This document shows positions 1 through 7,575 of a stretch of DNA of 64,000 nucleotides, one piece after another. Every line of letters begins with the position of its first letter. Position 1 is the first letter of the stretch. Source of the DNA: VFMC01 sp050248155 (lineage in GTDB: Bacteria > Actinomycetota > Acidimicrobiia > Acidimicrobiales > Ilumatobacteraceae); assembly GCA_050248155.1 (NCBI GenBank), contig JBFWSW010000017.1:1-64000 (forward strand), read 5' to 3'. The notes beneath the pieces are model-generated. The model ran no database searches and was not told the origin of the DNA. It saw nothing but the letters and a program-made list of their open reading frames with translations. A program made the position numbers and the translations under genes.

Positions 1-518
1 ACGCGGTCGAACCCGACGTCGCCGTGCTCGATGTGCGCCTGCCCGACGGCAGTGGCGTCGAGCTGTGCCGAGAGCTCAGGTCGAACCACCCATCCATCGC
101 CTGTCTGATGCTCACCTCCTTCGACGACGACGAGGCGCTGTTCGAGGCGATCGTCGCGGGCGCGGCCGGATACGTCCTCAAGCAGGTGAAGGGCAATGAC
201 ATCATCAACGCCGTGCGCAAGGTCGGTTCGGGAGCGTCGCTGCTCGATCCGGCGATGACCAGTCGGGTCATGGAGCGACTGCGCAGCGGTACGAACGAGG
301 ACCCACGCCTCGCGGGCCTCAGCGGCCAGGAGCGGCGCATCCTCGAGCTGCTGGCCGACGGCAAGTCGAACCGGCAGATCGCGGCGGAGATGTTCCTCGC
401 CGAGAAGACGGTGAAGAACTACGTGAGCAACCTGCTGTCGAAGATGGGCATGAGTCGACGCACCGAAGCTGCGGTGTACGCGGCCCGTCACGCCGAGCGA
501 CACCAGCGTCGGGTCTGA
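1..518 (+). CDS. devR: DevR/DosR-type two-component response regulator (5' truncated by window edge)
   Basis: The reading frame is open from the first bases, so the gene starts upstream of the window. What remains is most of the receiver domain, including the phospho-acceptor stretch VLDVRLPDGSG and the TSFDDDEA and GYVLKQVKG elements, followed by a LuxR-type helix-turn-helix (LSGQERRILELLADGKSN through AEKTVKNYVSNLLSKMGM). The wording of the receiver and the helix-turn-helix is close to mycobacterial DevR (DosR), the hypoxia and nitric oxide response regulator, as I recall that sequence. It ends one base before the stop of the convergent flavoprotein gene. Two sequences matching the DosR binding box lie in the next 2.5 kb, which supports a DosR-like assignment. 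The partner histidine kinase is not in view. Confidence 0.85.
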   Translation, partial: AVEPDVAVLDVRLPDGSGVELCRELRSNHPSIACLMLTSFDDDEALFEAIVAGAAGYVLKQVKGNDIINAVRKVGSGASLLDPAMTSRVMERLRSGTNEDPRLAGLSGQERRILELLADGKSNRQIAAEMFLAEKTVKNYVSNLLSKMGMSRRTEAAVYAARHAERHQRRV

Positions 519-932
519 TCAGTCGATCGGCTCGAGTCGACGACCGTTCACCACTTCGGGCGCCAGGCGGACGAAGGTGTTGCTCCACTGCGACCACGGC
601 ACCAGGTCGATCCGGCCTGCCTCCTCGAGCATGTCGGGTTGGTCGACGACGGTGAGCTGTCCGATCGCGGTGACGCTCCACGCCCCGCGCAGTTCATGAT
701 CGCCGGAATCGGCCTCGAAGCAGACGATCTGACCCATGCGCGCCGCGCGCAAGATCGTGCCGTCTCCCACCCGGAACAGCAGGGAGCCGTCGCCGAGGCG
801 CGCATAGCGCACTGGTAGGACGCTCGGCAGCGCGCGCTCGGTCAGGGCGATGCGTCCGAGTTGCATCGTGTCGAGCAGCTCGAAGCACTGGTCCTCGGCG
901 AGGACGCTCATGCCCTGGCGGTCGATGCGCAT
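519..932 (-). CDS. Pyridoxamine 5'-phosphate oxidase-like split-barrel flavoprotein
   Basis: A protein of about 137 residues with the FMN-binding split-barrel pattern of the PNPOx-like family: an N-terminal helix (CFELLDTMQLGRIALTE), strands around LPVRYARLGDGSLLFRVGDGT, and the GAWSVTAIGQLTVVDQ hairpin. Members bind FMN, F420 or haem and are usually small redox enzymes; the substrate cannot be read from sequence. The frame stays open to 1034, but that start would put the DosR box at 968-981 inside the gene and overlap the upstream gene, so I use the ATG at 932; the ATG at 911 is an alternative. Similar small flavoproteins occur in mycobacterial DosR regulons. Confidence 0.75.
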   Translation of the reverse strand: MRIDRQGMSVLAEDQCFELLDTMQLGRIALTERALPSVLPVRYARLGDGSLLFRVGDGTILRAARMGQIVCFEADSGDHELRGAWSVTAIGQLTVVDQPDMLEEAGRIDLVPWSQWSNTFVRLAPEVVNGRRLEPID

Positions 933-967
933 CTGCCCAGGATGGCCGGACAGCCCGTGCGCGCCTA

Positions 968-981
968 GGGACCAACGTCCC
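968..981 (-). promoter_or_regulatory. DosR-box-like palindrome upstream of the flavoprotein gene
   Basis: GGGACCAACGTCCC on the plus strand (GGGACGTTGGTCCC on the minus strand) matches the 14-base core of the DosR box, GGGACTWWAGTCCC, at 12 of 14 positions with both GGGAC/GTCCC arms intact. It lies 36 bp before the chosen start of the downstream flavoprotein gene. The flanks do not match the extended 20-base consensus well. Confidence 0.6.
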
Positions 982-1005
982 TTTCGATGATCGGCGGGGC
1001 GAAGC

Positions 1006-1437
1006 TCACAGATAGCCGCGATCGTCGGCGCCACGGCGGGAACGACCGGCGCGAACGAAGCGGCCGGTGATGCGCCCGATCTCGATCATCGACCAGACCG
1101 GCTTGTCGCCAGCTGCCCACGTGACGAGTCGCTCGTGCGCGTCCCTCGGCACCTCGCCGGCCGCGAGCGACCGCACCCGCCCCCTCGCGATGACGCTCCA
1201 GCCCTGGTGCTCGGACGAGTCGATCTGATCGACCTCGAAGGTGACCTCGTCGCCGTCGGTGAACGGCGCGTCGGTTCGGAGGTAGATGCGGCCCTCCACC
1301 AGCACGAAGTTGACCGGTCGCACCTTCGGCGGCGTGCCGGACGTGACGATGCGGCCCACCTCCTGGCCGGCGAGCAACAGCAGGCAATCGCCGGGATCGA
1401 GATCGTGCTGTCGACCGTTCTCCGGATGCAGATCCAT
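1006..1437 (-). CDS. Pyridoxamine 5'-phosphate oxidase-like split-barrel flavoprotein, second copy
   Basis: A protein of about 143 residues, again a PNPOx-like split barrel (LLAGQEVGRIVTSGTPPKVRPVNFVLVEGRIYLRTD, then GWSVIARGRVRSL and the C-terminal IEIGRITGRF). The start at 1437 is preceded by a clear Shine-Dalgarno sequence (GAAGGAGGGCAG); the longer open frame to 1506 lacks support. The copper oxidase gene ends 85 bp upstream on the same strand, so the two may be co-transcribed. I see no DosR box directly before this gene. Likely FMN- or F420-dependent redox or ligand-binding protein; exact reaction unknown. Confidence 0.75.
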   Translation of the reverse strand: MDLHPENGRQHDLDPGDCLLLLAGQEVGRIVTSGTPPKVRPVNFVLVEGRIYLRTDAPFTDGDEVTFEVDQIDSSEHQGWSVIARGRVRSLAAGEVPRDAHERLVTWAAGDKPVWSMIEIGRITGRFVRAGRSRRGADDRGYL

Positions 1438-1522
1438 CTGCCCTCCTTCGTCCCCCACCGCGAGTGTGGGCCGGCGAGACGGCGAGCCGACAGGGCCGTC
1501 GGTCACTACGTGGGCAGGTCCG

Positions 1523-2869
1523 TCACTCCTCGACGATGAGCGCGGTCACCATGCCGAACATCCCGGTCGAGGTCTCGGCGTGGTTGAGGATGTGGCAGTG
1601 CCAGGCCCACACACCCGGGTCCACAGCCTTGTAGAGCACGGTGTAGCGCTCGCCCGGCGCGATGTTGATGGTGTCACCAGGCATCGGCTCGTCGAGGGGT
1701 TGACCGTCCTTGGCGATGATCCAACCGAGCGGCTGGTGCAGGTGCATCGGATGCGCCATCAGCCCCTCGTTGAGGTAGTGGACCTCCATGACCTCGCCGA
1801 CCCGCATCGTGTACGGCTCGGTGGCAGGGAAGCTCTTGCCGTTCAGGCTGAGCCCGATGGTGCCCGCATCGTTGAGCACCATGTTGACCGTCTTGTCGAC
1901 CTTGTCGTAGCCCTGGTCGATCAGCTTCTGCGGGATGGGCATCTCGTCGATCAGGAAGGCCCCGAACAACCCGTTCGGCACCTGGACCTGCGCGTTGTGA
2001 TGGGAGTGGTAGATGCCGACCGCAGGTCCCTGCGCGGTGAACTCGTAGGTGAACGACTGGCCCGGCTCGATCGGCGCTTGCGTGTACGGATCGACGCCAT
2101 CCATCGAGTTGGGCACCCGCACGCCGTGGAGGTGCATCGAGGTCGACTCCGGAAGGTTGTTGGTGAGGACGATCCGCACCTTGTCCCCGGACTCGACCTT
2201 GATCTCGGGCGCCGGCACGACACCGTTGTAGGTCCAGGCGTCGACGAACTTGCCGGGTTCGACCTCCCACTTCACGATCTCGGCCGTGAGGTCGAACTCC
2301 TTGGTGCCGTCCGGAAGGATGGTCGGCTCGAGCCGCTCACCGCCGTAGCCCTCGGTCTTCGCAGGGAAGGCGGCGGCCACATCAGCCATCATCTTGTCCA
2401 TCTCCTGCCAGCTCATCGTGGTGACGGGCTCGGAGCCACCGTCGGTGCCGGCCGAGCTGCCCGAACCGACCATCACCATCCCGGTCATGCCGCTGCCGGC
2501 GTGCCCGGGAATCTCGCAGAGCATCGTGTAGTCGCCGGCCGCAGTCGCACCGATCGTCAGCTCGGTCGACGCGCCGGGTTGGATGTCGGCGGTCTTGACG
2601 CCGAGCTCGGCGATGGAGAGGTTGTGCACCATCGTTCCCTTGTTCACCACGTTCAGGACCGCGCCCGTCGTGGGGACGTCGATCATCGCCGGCACGATCG
2701 CGAACTCGGTCAGCTCGACGGTGATCGTGGGCGTGGCTGCCTCGCCGGAACCACCTCCGTTCGCCGAGGCGTCGGTGCTGTCACGCAGGCCGAAGACGGC
2801 GAGGCACAGCGCGGCCACGGCCACGACGAATCCGAACCAACCCAGCGTCGAACGCTCTTTTGACGACAT
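1523..2869 (-). CDS. Membrane-anchored three-cupredoxin copper oxidase / nitrite-reductase-like protein
   Basis: A protein of about 448 residues. An N-terminal hydrophobic segment (residues about 9-27) anchors or exports it. Next comes a blue-copper cupredoxin domain with ligands visible in MVHNLSI and MLCEIPGHAGSGMTGMV. After a linker there are two multicopper-oxidase cupredoxin domains with MHLHGVRV, GIYHSHHN, HPMHLHQPLG and the terminal VWAWHCHILNHAETSTGM block, which carries the type 1 ligands. The tandem oxidase half resembles two-domain laccases and copper nitrite reductases; the extra N-terminal blue-copper domain could be a fused electron donor. The substrate (nitrite, metal or phenol) is not decidable here. 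The start at 2869 lies 58 bp after a DosR box, and longer frames would overlap the hydrolase gene. Confidence 0.8.
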   Translation of the reverse strand: MSSKERSTLGWFGFVVAVAALCLAVFGLRDSTDASANGGGSGEAATPTITVELTEFAIVPAMIDVPTTGAVLNVVNKGTMVHNLSIAELGVKTADIQPGASTELTIGATAAGDYTMLCEIPGHAGSGMTGMVMVGSGSSAGTDGGSEPVTTMSWQEMDKMMADVAAAFPAKTEGYGGERLEPTILPDGTKEFDLTAEIVKWEVEPGKFVDAWTYNGVVPAPEIKVESGDKVRIVLTNNLPESTSMHLHGVRVPNSMDGVDPYTQAPIEPGQSFTYEFTAQGPAVGIYHSHHNAQVQVPNGLFGAFLIDEMPIPQKLIDQGYDKVDKTVNMVLNDAGTIGLSLNGKSFPATEPYTMRVGEVMEVHYLNEGLMAHPMHLHQPLGWIIAKDGQPLDEPMPGDTINIAPGERYTVLYKAVDPGVWAWHCHILNHAETSTGMFGMVTALIVEE

Positions 2870-2927
2870 GGGTGCGAGCCTGCCGGTGCGCAAGGGCGCG
2901 TTCCAGGGCCGTTCGGAAGGAGAGATC

Positions 2928-2941
2928 GGGACCAAAGTCCC
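2928..2941 (-). promoter_or_regulatory. DosR-box palindrome upstream of the copper oxidase gene
   Basis: GGGACCAAAGTCCC matches the DosR core GGGACTWWAGTCCC at 13 of 14 positions and keeps the C/G flank on both sides (TCGGGACC...GTCCCGG). It lies in the 104-bp gap between the dienelactone hydrolase gene and the copper oxidase, 58 bp before the oxidase start, a normal position for an activating response regulator. Confidence 0.7.
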
Positions 2942-2973
2942 GGCGCGATTCGGATCGGCGTCGGTATCTTCCG

Positions 2974-3705
2974 TCAGCTCACCGGCACTCGGCGACGGAA
3001 CAGGTCGTGCACTCGTTCCCAGTGCAGCTCCGACGCGTACCGGTCGTACCGCTCGGTGCCGGGCGGTGCGTAGCCATGGACGGCGTCGGTGAGGAAGTCG
3101 AGCGTGTACTCCACGCCGGCGGCGTCGAGCGCGGCGCGCATCACCGGCACGGTCTCGGGCGGCGCGGTCGCGTCGTTGTCGCACCAGCCGAAGTAGATCT
3201 CCGCCCGCACACGGTCGAGATCCAGGTGCGGCGAATCGGGTGAGTCGCGCACGAGCCACGCGCCGTGGATCGACGCTGCGGCCGACACGCGTTCGGGCAT
3301 CGCGCGGGCGACCGAGACGGCGAGACCGCCGCTCATGCAGAACCCGACGACACCGACGTTGCCAGGGGCCGCGGCGGCATCGGATGCAGCGTGATCGAGC
3401 AGCGCCCGGGCATCACCGACGATGTTTGTCGGCGTCACCTGATCCATCAGCTCTCTGCGGCGGTGCATGTCTTCGTCGGACTGCCCGAACTCGCGGAACG
3501 GGCCACCGCGGTAGAAGAGGTACGGCAGCATGACGTAGTAGCCCGTCGTGGCGAGGCGGGACGCCATGTCCTTCAGCGCTGGGCGGATGCTCGGAGCGTC
3601 CATCAGGTAGAGCACGACCGGGTGTGGCCCGCCGTGCTCGGGATGGAAGACGAAGGTCTTCATCGCTCCGTCGGGGGCGGCGATGTCCAGTTCGAGCTCG
3701 ATCAT
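2974..3705 (-). CDS. Dienelactone hydrolase family alpha/beta hydrolase
   Basis: A protein of 243 residues matching the usual length of this family. The nucleophile motif is GFCMSGG with cysteine in place of serine, as in classical dienelactone hydrolase. The acid is in WCDNDATAP and the histidine in AVHGYAPPG. Members hydrolyse dienelactones in chlorocatechol breakdown or act as general esterases and thioesterases; no aromatic pathway genes adjoin it, so the substrate is open. It runs on the same strand as the copper oxidase but ends 104 bp before that gene, with a DosR box between, so the two are probably separate units. Confidence 0.85.
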   Translation of the reverse strand: MIELELDIAAPDGAMKTFVFHPEHGGPHPVVLYLMDAPSIRPALKDMASRLATTGYYVMLPYLFYRGGPFREFGQSDEDMHRRRELMDQVTPTNIVGDARALLDHAASDAAAAPGNVGVVGFCMSGGLAVSVARAMPERVSAAASIHGAWLVRDSPDSPHLDLDRVRAEIYFGWCDNDATAPPETVPVMRAALDAAGVEYTLDFLTDAVHGYAPPGTERYDRYASELHWERVHDLFRRRVPVS

Positions 3706-3732
3706 CCGCGCATTCTCACATCCGACGGGCGG

Positions 3733-5007
3733 TCAGGGGAACGGGACCACCTCGAGCTGCTGCCAGACGCCGTCGTTCAGCGAGTTCGGATCGAAGGCCG
3801 GATCGTCAGAGGCGATGTACTCGCCCTGATCGTTCACCCAGTAGTCGTTCCACCCGGTCGGGAGCTGCACCAAGGTGCCGCTGAACGGGTCGGTGTAGGT
3901 GTCGATGCCGGCGAGCGTCTCGCCGCGGAGCTCGGCGATGCGGTCCTGCGACGCCTGCCGCTCTGCGGTGACCTGCTGCTGCAGTGCGTTGATCTCGTTG
4001 CGGTAGGCCTCGAGCGCCTTGCCGAACGCGACGGTGTCGGCCATCTGCTGTTGGATGCCCTGGGTGAAGAGCTGCTGCACCTTGCGGTAGGTCGCCTCCC
4101 ACTGTGGCGTGGTGGTGCGGCTGGCGACCACCGTCGACACGAGACCCGCGTTCGCGTCGAGCGTGCCCTTCGGTCCGCGCACCGCGTAGGCGAAGTTCAC
4201 GTACCAGGAGGTGAGGTTCTGGTCGCCCGAGTAGAGCACGGCGAACGAGACGTCCTCCTCCCACGGTTGGCCGTTCGAGGAGTACTCGTACCGCATCCGG
4301 TAGGCGTACGCGTCGCCCGGACCCCCGAAGCCGCGGAGGAACTCCTGTGCGATCGCGGGCACCTGCTGGACGTCGACGAGGGTCGCGTTCTGCAGCTCCG
4401 GCAGCGTGCCCGGCACCCACATCTGCGTCACGAGCTGAGCCGGATCGGTGATCGGCGGGACGTAGGCCTTTCCCTGGTAGTTACCGCCGATCGGGATCTC
4501 GAACCCGCTGGGAGGCGGGAAGGAGATGAAGTCCTGGATGGGCAGCCAGTCGATCGAGATGCCGGTGAACGGATCGTCGACGTGCGTCTGCAGGAAGGCC
4601 GCTCTGATCCACTCGGGCAGCCACTGCACACCGGCGTTCGCGTTCCACCCGCGAGGCACCAGCAAAGCGATCGCGTCGACCCCTCCCGCCATCGGATCGT
4701 TCACGACGAACGGATCGAACACCAACGCGTCCTGGAACTGCTCGACCGGGGCGCCAGTGGTCGGGGCCTCGTCGCCACCCGGCGCCGACGTGTCGGTTGG
4801 TCGGTCGTCGACGGCCACGCTGCCCGGCGGGACGAGCGTGCCGATGGGGTTGGTGGGAGCCGGCGGCGTCGTTCCTTCGTCGACGAGCGGCGTGGTCGTG
4901 GGCAGTGCGCGTGGTAGGTGCTTCGAGCTGTCGGAGGAGCAGCCGGCAGCCGCGATGAGTGATGCGCCGATGAACGATGCGGCCGCCACCCACCCCCGCC
5001 GAGGCAC
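3733..5007 (-). CDS. Hypothetical lipoprotein with a coiled-coil region
   Basis: The frame runs far upstream over the cyclopropane synthase gene, which is an artefact. The real gene probably begins at the GTG at 5007, just after that gene's stop, giving about 424 residues. It opens with a signal peptide ending in a lipobox (SLIAAAGCSS). A Pro/Thr-rich spacer and a globular middle part follow, and a helical stretch rich in Q, E and R (IQQQMADTV through ERQASQDRIAELRGE) is likely coiled coil. I do not recognise a family. It is a surface-anchored protein of unknown role, probably co-transcribed with the lipid-modifying gene before it. Confidence 0.65.
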   Translation of the reverse strand: MPRRGWVAAASFIGASLIAAAGCSSDSSKHLPRALPTTTPLVDEGTTPPAPTNPIGTLVPPGSVAVDDRPTDTSAPGGDEAPTTGAPVEQFQDALVFDPFVVNDPMAGGVDAIALLVPRGWNANAGVQWLPEWIRAAFLQTHVDDPFTGISIDWLPIQDFISFPPPSGFEIPIGGNYQGKAYVPPITDPAQLVTQMWVPGTLPELQNATLVDVQQVPAIAQEFLRGFGGPGDAYAYRMRYEYSSNGQPWEEDVSFAVLYSGDQNLTSWYVNFAYAVRGPKGTLDANAGLVSTVVASRTTTPQWEATYRKVQQLFTQGIQQQMADTVAFGKALEAYRNEINALQQQVTAERQASQDRIAELRGETLAGIDTYTDPFSGTLVQLPTGWNDYWVNDQGEYIASDDPAFDPNSLNDGVWQQLEVVPFP

Positions 5008-5012
5008 GGAGC

Positions 5013-6386
5013 TCAGCCCCAGCCGGACCGCGTGGCAGGCATGCCGGATGCTCCGTCGTCGGTCGGCACGACACCGAGGACTTGATGGATGCCGATGCCG
5101 CCATCCTCGAAGCCGATCGCGGAACCGGCCATGTAGAGCCGCCAGACCTTCGCTCGGGCGACGCCGACGAGCTCGACCGCTTCGTCCCAACGTGCTTCGA
5201 GGTTCGCGACCCACGCGCGCAAGGTGCGGGCGTAGTGCTCGCGCAGCGACTCGACATCGCGCACCTCGAAGCCGGCCCGCTCCATCGCGAGCACGGTACG
5301 TCCCACGTCCACGAGCTCGCCGTCGGGGAAGACGTAACGTCCGACGAAGGACGTGCGTCCGAGCTTCGAGCCGCCGACCGACGAGATCGCGTGGTTCAAG
5401 AGCCGACCCTTCGGCCCGAGGCATGCACGCAGGATGCCGAAGTACTGGTCGAGCTTGTCGTGACCGACGTGCTCGGACATGCCGACCGACGAGATCACGT
5501 CGAACCTCTCGGTTCCCAGCTCGCGGTAGTCCTGCAGCCTGATCTCGACGCGGTCGGCGACGCCGGCCTCGACCGCGCGCTGGCGCGCGAGCTCGGCCTG
5601 CGCTCGGCTGATCGTGATCCCGACGACGCGTGCATCGTGGTGTGTGGCGGCGTGGATGGCCATCGAACCCCATCCACAGCCGACGTCGAGCAACCGTGCG
5701 CCGGGCCGCTCGTGCAGCCCGAGCTTGCGGCAGATCAGTTCGTGCTTGGCCTCCTGTGCCTCGTCGAGGGTGGCGTCGTCGTGCGTGAAGCGCGCACAGG
5801 AGTAGGTCATCACCGGTCCGAGCACCAGCCGGTAGAAGTCGTTGCCGACGTCGTAGTGGTGGGTGATGGCGCGGGCATCGCGGCGCAACGAGTGGCGCCA
5901 CCCGCTGAGCCGCGCCTCCTCGGGAGGGGGCTCGAGCGGCAGGCCGAGCGCTCCGACGCTGCGCGCGGCCAGCACGGCCTTCGGCAGCAGCTTGAGCGAA
6001 CCGAGTCCGTTGGCCGGGTCGGCGTCGCGCAACGTGGTGACGGCGTCGAAGATGCTGCCCTCGAGCTCGATGTCGCCGGCGACGTAGCTGCGACCGAGGC
6101 CGAGCTCGTTCGGCATCCACAGCAAGCGGCGCAAGGCGTCGGCCGAGGTGAACCGCAACGTCGCGACGGACGGCTCGGAGCGGATCGTCGAGCCGTCCCA
6201 GAACTCGAAGCTGACGGGCGCGGCGCGGCCGAGGAGCCCGCCGACGAGTGGTCGCAGACGACGTGCGACTTCGCCTGTCACGGTGATCACCGGTTCGTCG
6301 GGCGCGGTGGCTCGTCCGTGTTGCCGTTCGCGAGCGTCGTCCGGTGCGGACGACTCTGTGCGCAGTTCGTCGGTCTGCGAAGCCAT
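5013..6386 (-). CDS. Cyclopropane-fatty-acyl-phospholipid synthase family methyltransferase
   Basis: About 457 residues. The N-terminal part (to about residue 165) resembles the lipid-binding region of bacterial cyclopropane synthases. The catalytic part follows, with ITHHYDVGNDFYRL (about 174-187), the SAM-binding motif LLDVGCGWGSMA (about 232-243), and SVGMSEHVGHDKL. These enzymes transfer a methylene group from SAM to a double bond of membrane phospholipid acyl chains, or methylate such chains. The open frame extends to 7001, over larE in antisense, so I use ATG 6386; ATG 6428 in the same frame is possible. The lipoprotein gene starts 5 bp after its stop, which suggests an operon. Confidence 0.85.
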   Translation of the reverse strand: MASQTDELRTESSAPDDARERQHGRATAPDEPVITVTGEVARRLRPLVGGLLGRAAPVSFEFWDGSTIRSEPSVATLRFTSADALRRLLWMPNELGLGRSYVAGDIELEGSIFDAVTTLRDADPANGLGSLKLLPKAVLAARSVGALGLPLEPPPEEARLSGWRHSLRRDARAITHHYDVGNDFYRLVLGPVMTYSCARFTHDDATLDEAQEAKHELICRKLGLHERPGARLLDVGCGWGSMAIHAATHHDARVVGITISRAQAELARQRAVEAGVADRVEIRLQDYRELGTERFDVISSVGMSEHVGHDKLDQYFGILRACLGPKGRLLNHAISSVGGSKLGRTSFVGRYVFPDGELVDVGRTVLAMERAGFEVRDVESLREHYARTLRAWVANLEARWDEAVELVGVARAKVWRLYMAGSAIGFEDGGIGIHQVLGVVPTDDGASGMPATRSGWG

Positions 6387-6506
6387 CTGAATCACCCCGT
6401 CTCCGTCCGGCTGGTGTGTGGGCGCCATCTTACGGCCGGGCCGCGACCCCCTCGCACCGATGACCTGGTGCGTTTGCGACGTGCGGGCCGGGGGTAGCAC
6501 CAGTGC

Positions 6507-6662
6507 ATGAGCGCAACACTGCTGTGGATCATCGCCGCGATCCTCGTGATCGTCGGCATCGTCCAACTCTTCCAAGGTCAGGTGCTCCTCGGAGTCATCC
6601 TGATCATCGTCGGCTGCCTCGTCGGCCCCGGTGGCTACAGCATCTTCAGCCGAAGAGCCTGA
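6507..6662 (+). CDS. Small GPGG-motif membrane protein
   Basis: A 51-residue protein that is nearly all hydrophobic: one N-terminal segment (LLWIIAAILVIVGIVQLF), a short polar turn, a second segment (VLLGVILIIVGCLVG), then the GPGGYSIF motif and a basic end. This is the layout of the small actinobacterial GPGG-motif membrane proteins, whose function is unknown. A TAGCAC hexamer at 6495-6500 ends 6 nt before the ATG, fitting a leaderless transcript. Confidence 0.75.
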   Translation: MSATLLWIIAAILVIVGIVQLFQGQVLLGVILIIVGCLVGPGGYSIFSRRA

Positions 6663-6705
6663 CTGTCTCGGGTGCCCGGCGGCCATGCGGGAGTAACCTC
6701 GCCGC

Positions 6706-7575
6706 GTGACCGCCGGCGCACTCGAGAACCAGCTCGCCGACGCAATCGCGTCGCTCGAACAAGGGCTGCGCAGGCTCGGGCGCGTCGTCGTCGCGTTCAG
6801 CGGCGGCGCGGACTCGACGTTCCTCGCCGCCGTCGCACACGAGGCGCTCGGCCACCACGCACACGCCGTCACGGCTCTCTCGCCGTCGCTCGCCGGCGAC
6901 GAAGAAGCCGACTGCCGAGCGATCGCCGACGACCTCGGGCTCCGATGGACAGCCGTGGTCACCCGCGAGATGGAGCGCGCCGCGTATCGGGTCAACGACA
7001 TCGATCGGTGCTACCACTGCAAGGCCGAGCTGATGGACGTCGTGGGCCCGCTCGCTTCGGCAGAGGGTGCGACGGTGGTCCTCGGCGTCAACCTCGACGA
7101 CCTGGGCGAGCACCGGCCCGGCCAGCGTGCGGCCCGAGAGCAGGGCGCGCGGTTCCCGCTGGTCGACGCGGGGTTCACCAAGTCGATGATCCGTGAGGCG
7201 TCGCGTCGAATGGGTCTGCGCACGTGGGACAAGCCTGCGGCGGCGTGCCTCGCCAGCCGCATCCCGTACGGCACCGAGGTCAGTGTGGCGCTGCTCGGGC
7301 AGGTCGATCGAGCAGAATCCGCGCTTCGCCGGCTCGGCTTCGCGCAGTTGCGCGTACGTCATTACGACGACACGGCCCGCATCGAGGTCCCCGTCGACGC
7401 GTTCGGCGAGGTCGTCGCTCGTCGCGGCGAGATCGTCGGTGCGCTGAAGGCGTGCGGCTATCGCTACGTGACCCTCGACCTCGAGGGCTTCCGGTCGGGA
7501 AACCTCAACGACGGTCACGTACTCTCGTCCGAACAACGGCCGATGCCACCCACACCGACGAAGGACGTGCGATGA
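6706..7575 (+). CDS. larE: ATP-dependent sacrificial sulfur transferase LarE
   Basis: A protein of 289 residues with the PP-loop ATP pyrophosphatase signature FSGGADSTF (about 31-39). It also has CYHC (C102, C105) and the LarE-specific blocks GVNLDDLGEHRPGQ and WDKPAAACLASRIPYG; the cysteine at about 181 is the position that donates sulfur. In lactate racemase maturation, LarE converts the thioacid precursor made by LarB into the nickel-pincer cofactor that LarC metallates. No larA, larB or larC is in this window. It starts with GTG at 6706; TAACCT at 6694-6699 ends 6 nt before, suggesting leaderless expression. The next gene overlaps its stop by 4 bp (ATGA). Confidence 0.9.
   Translation: MTAGALENQLADAIASLEQGLRRLGRVVVAFSGGADSTFLAAVAHEALGHHAHAVTALSPSLAGDEEADCRAIADDLGLRWTAVVTREMERAAYRVNDIDRCYHCKAELMDVVGPLASAEGATVVLGVNLDDLGEHRPGQRAAREQGARFPLVDAGFTKSMIREASRRMGLRTWDKPAAACLASRIPYGTEVSVALLGQVDRAESALRRLGFAQLRVRHYDDTARIEVPVDAFGEVVARRGEIVGALKACGYRYVTLDLEGFRSGNLNDGHVLSSEQRPMPPTPTKDVR

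Noticed and set aside
1286..4917. Long plus-strand frames (1286-2863 and 3265-4917)
   Set aside because: Antisense to the copper oxidase, hydrolase and lipoprotein genes; repetitive Val/Arg/His/Asp composition typical of shadow frames.
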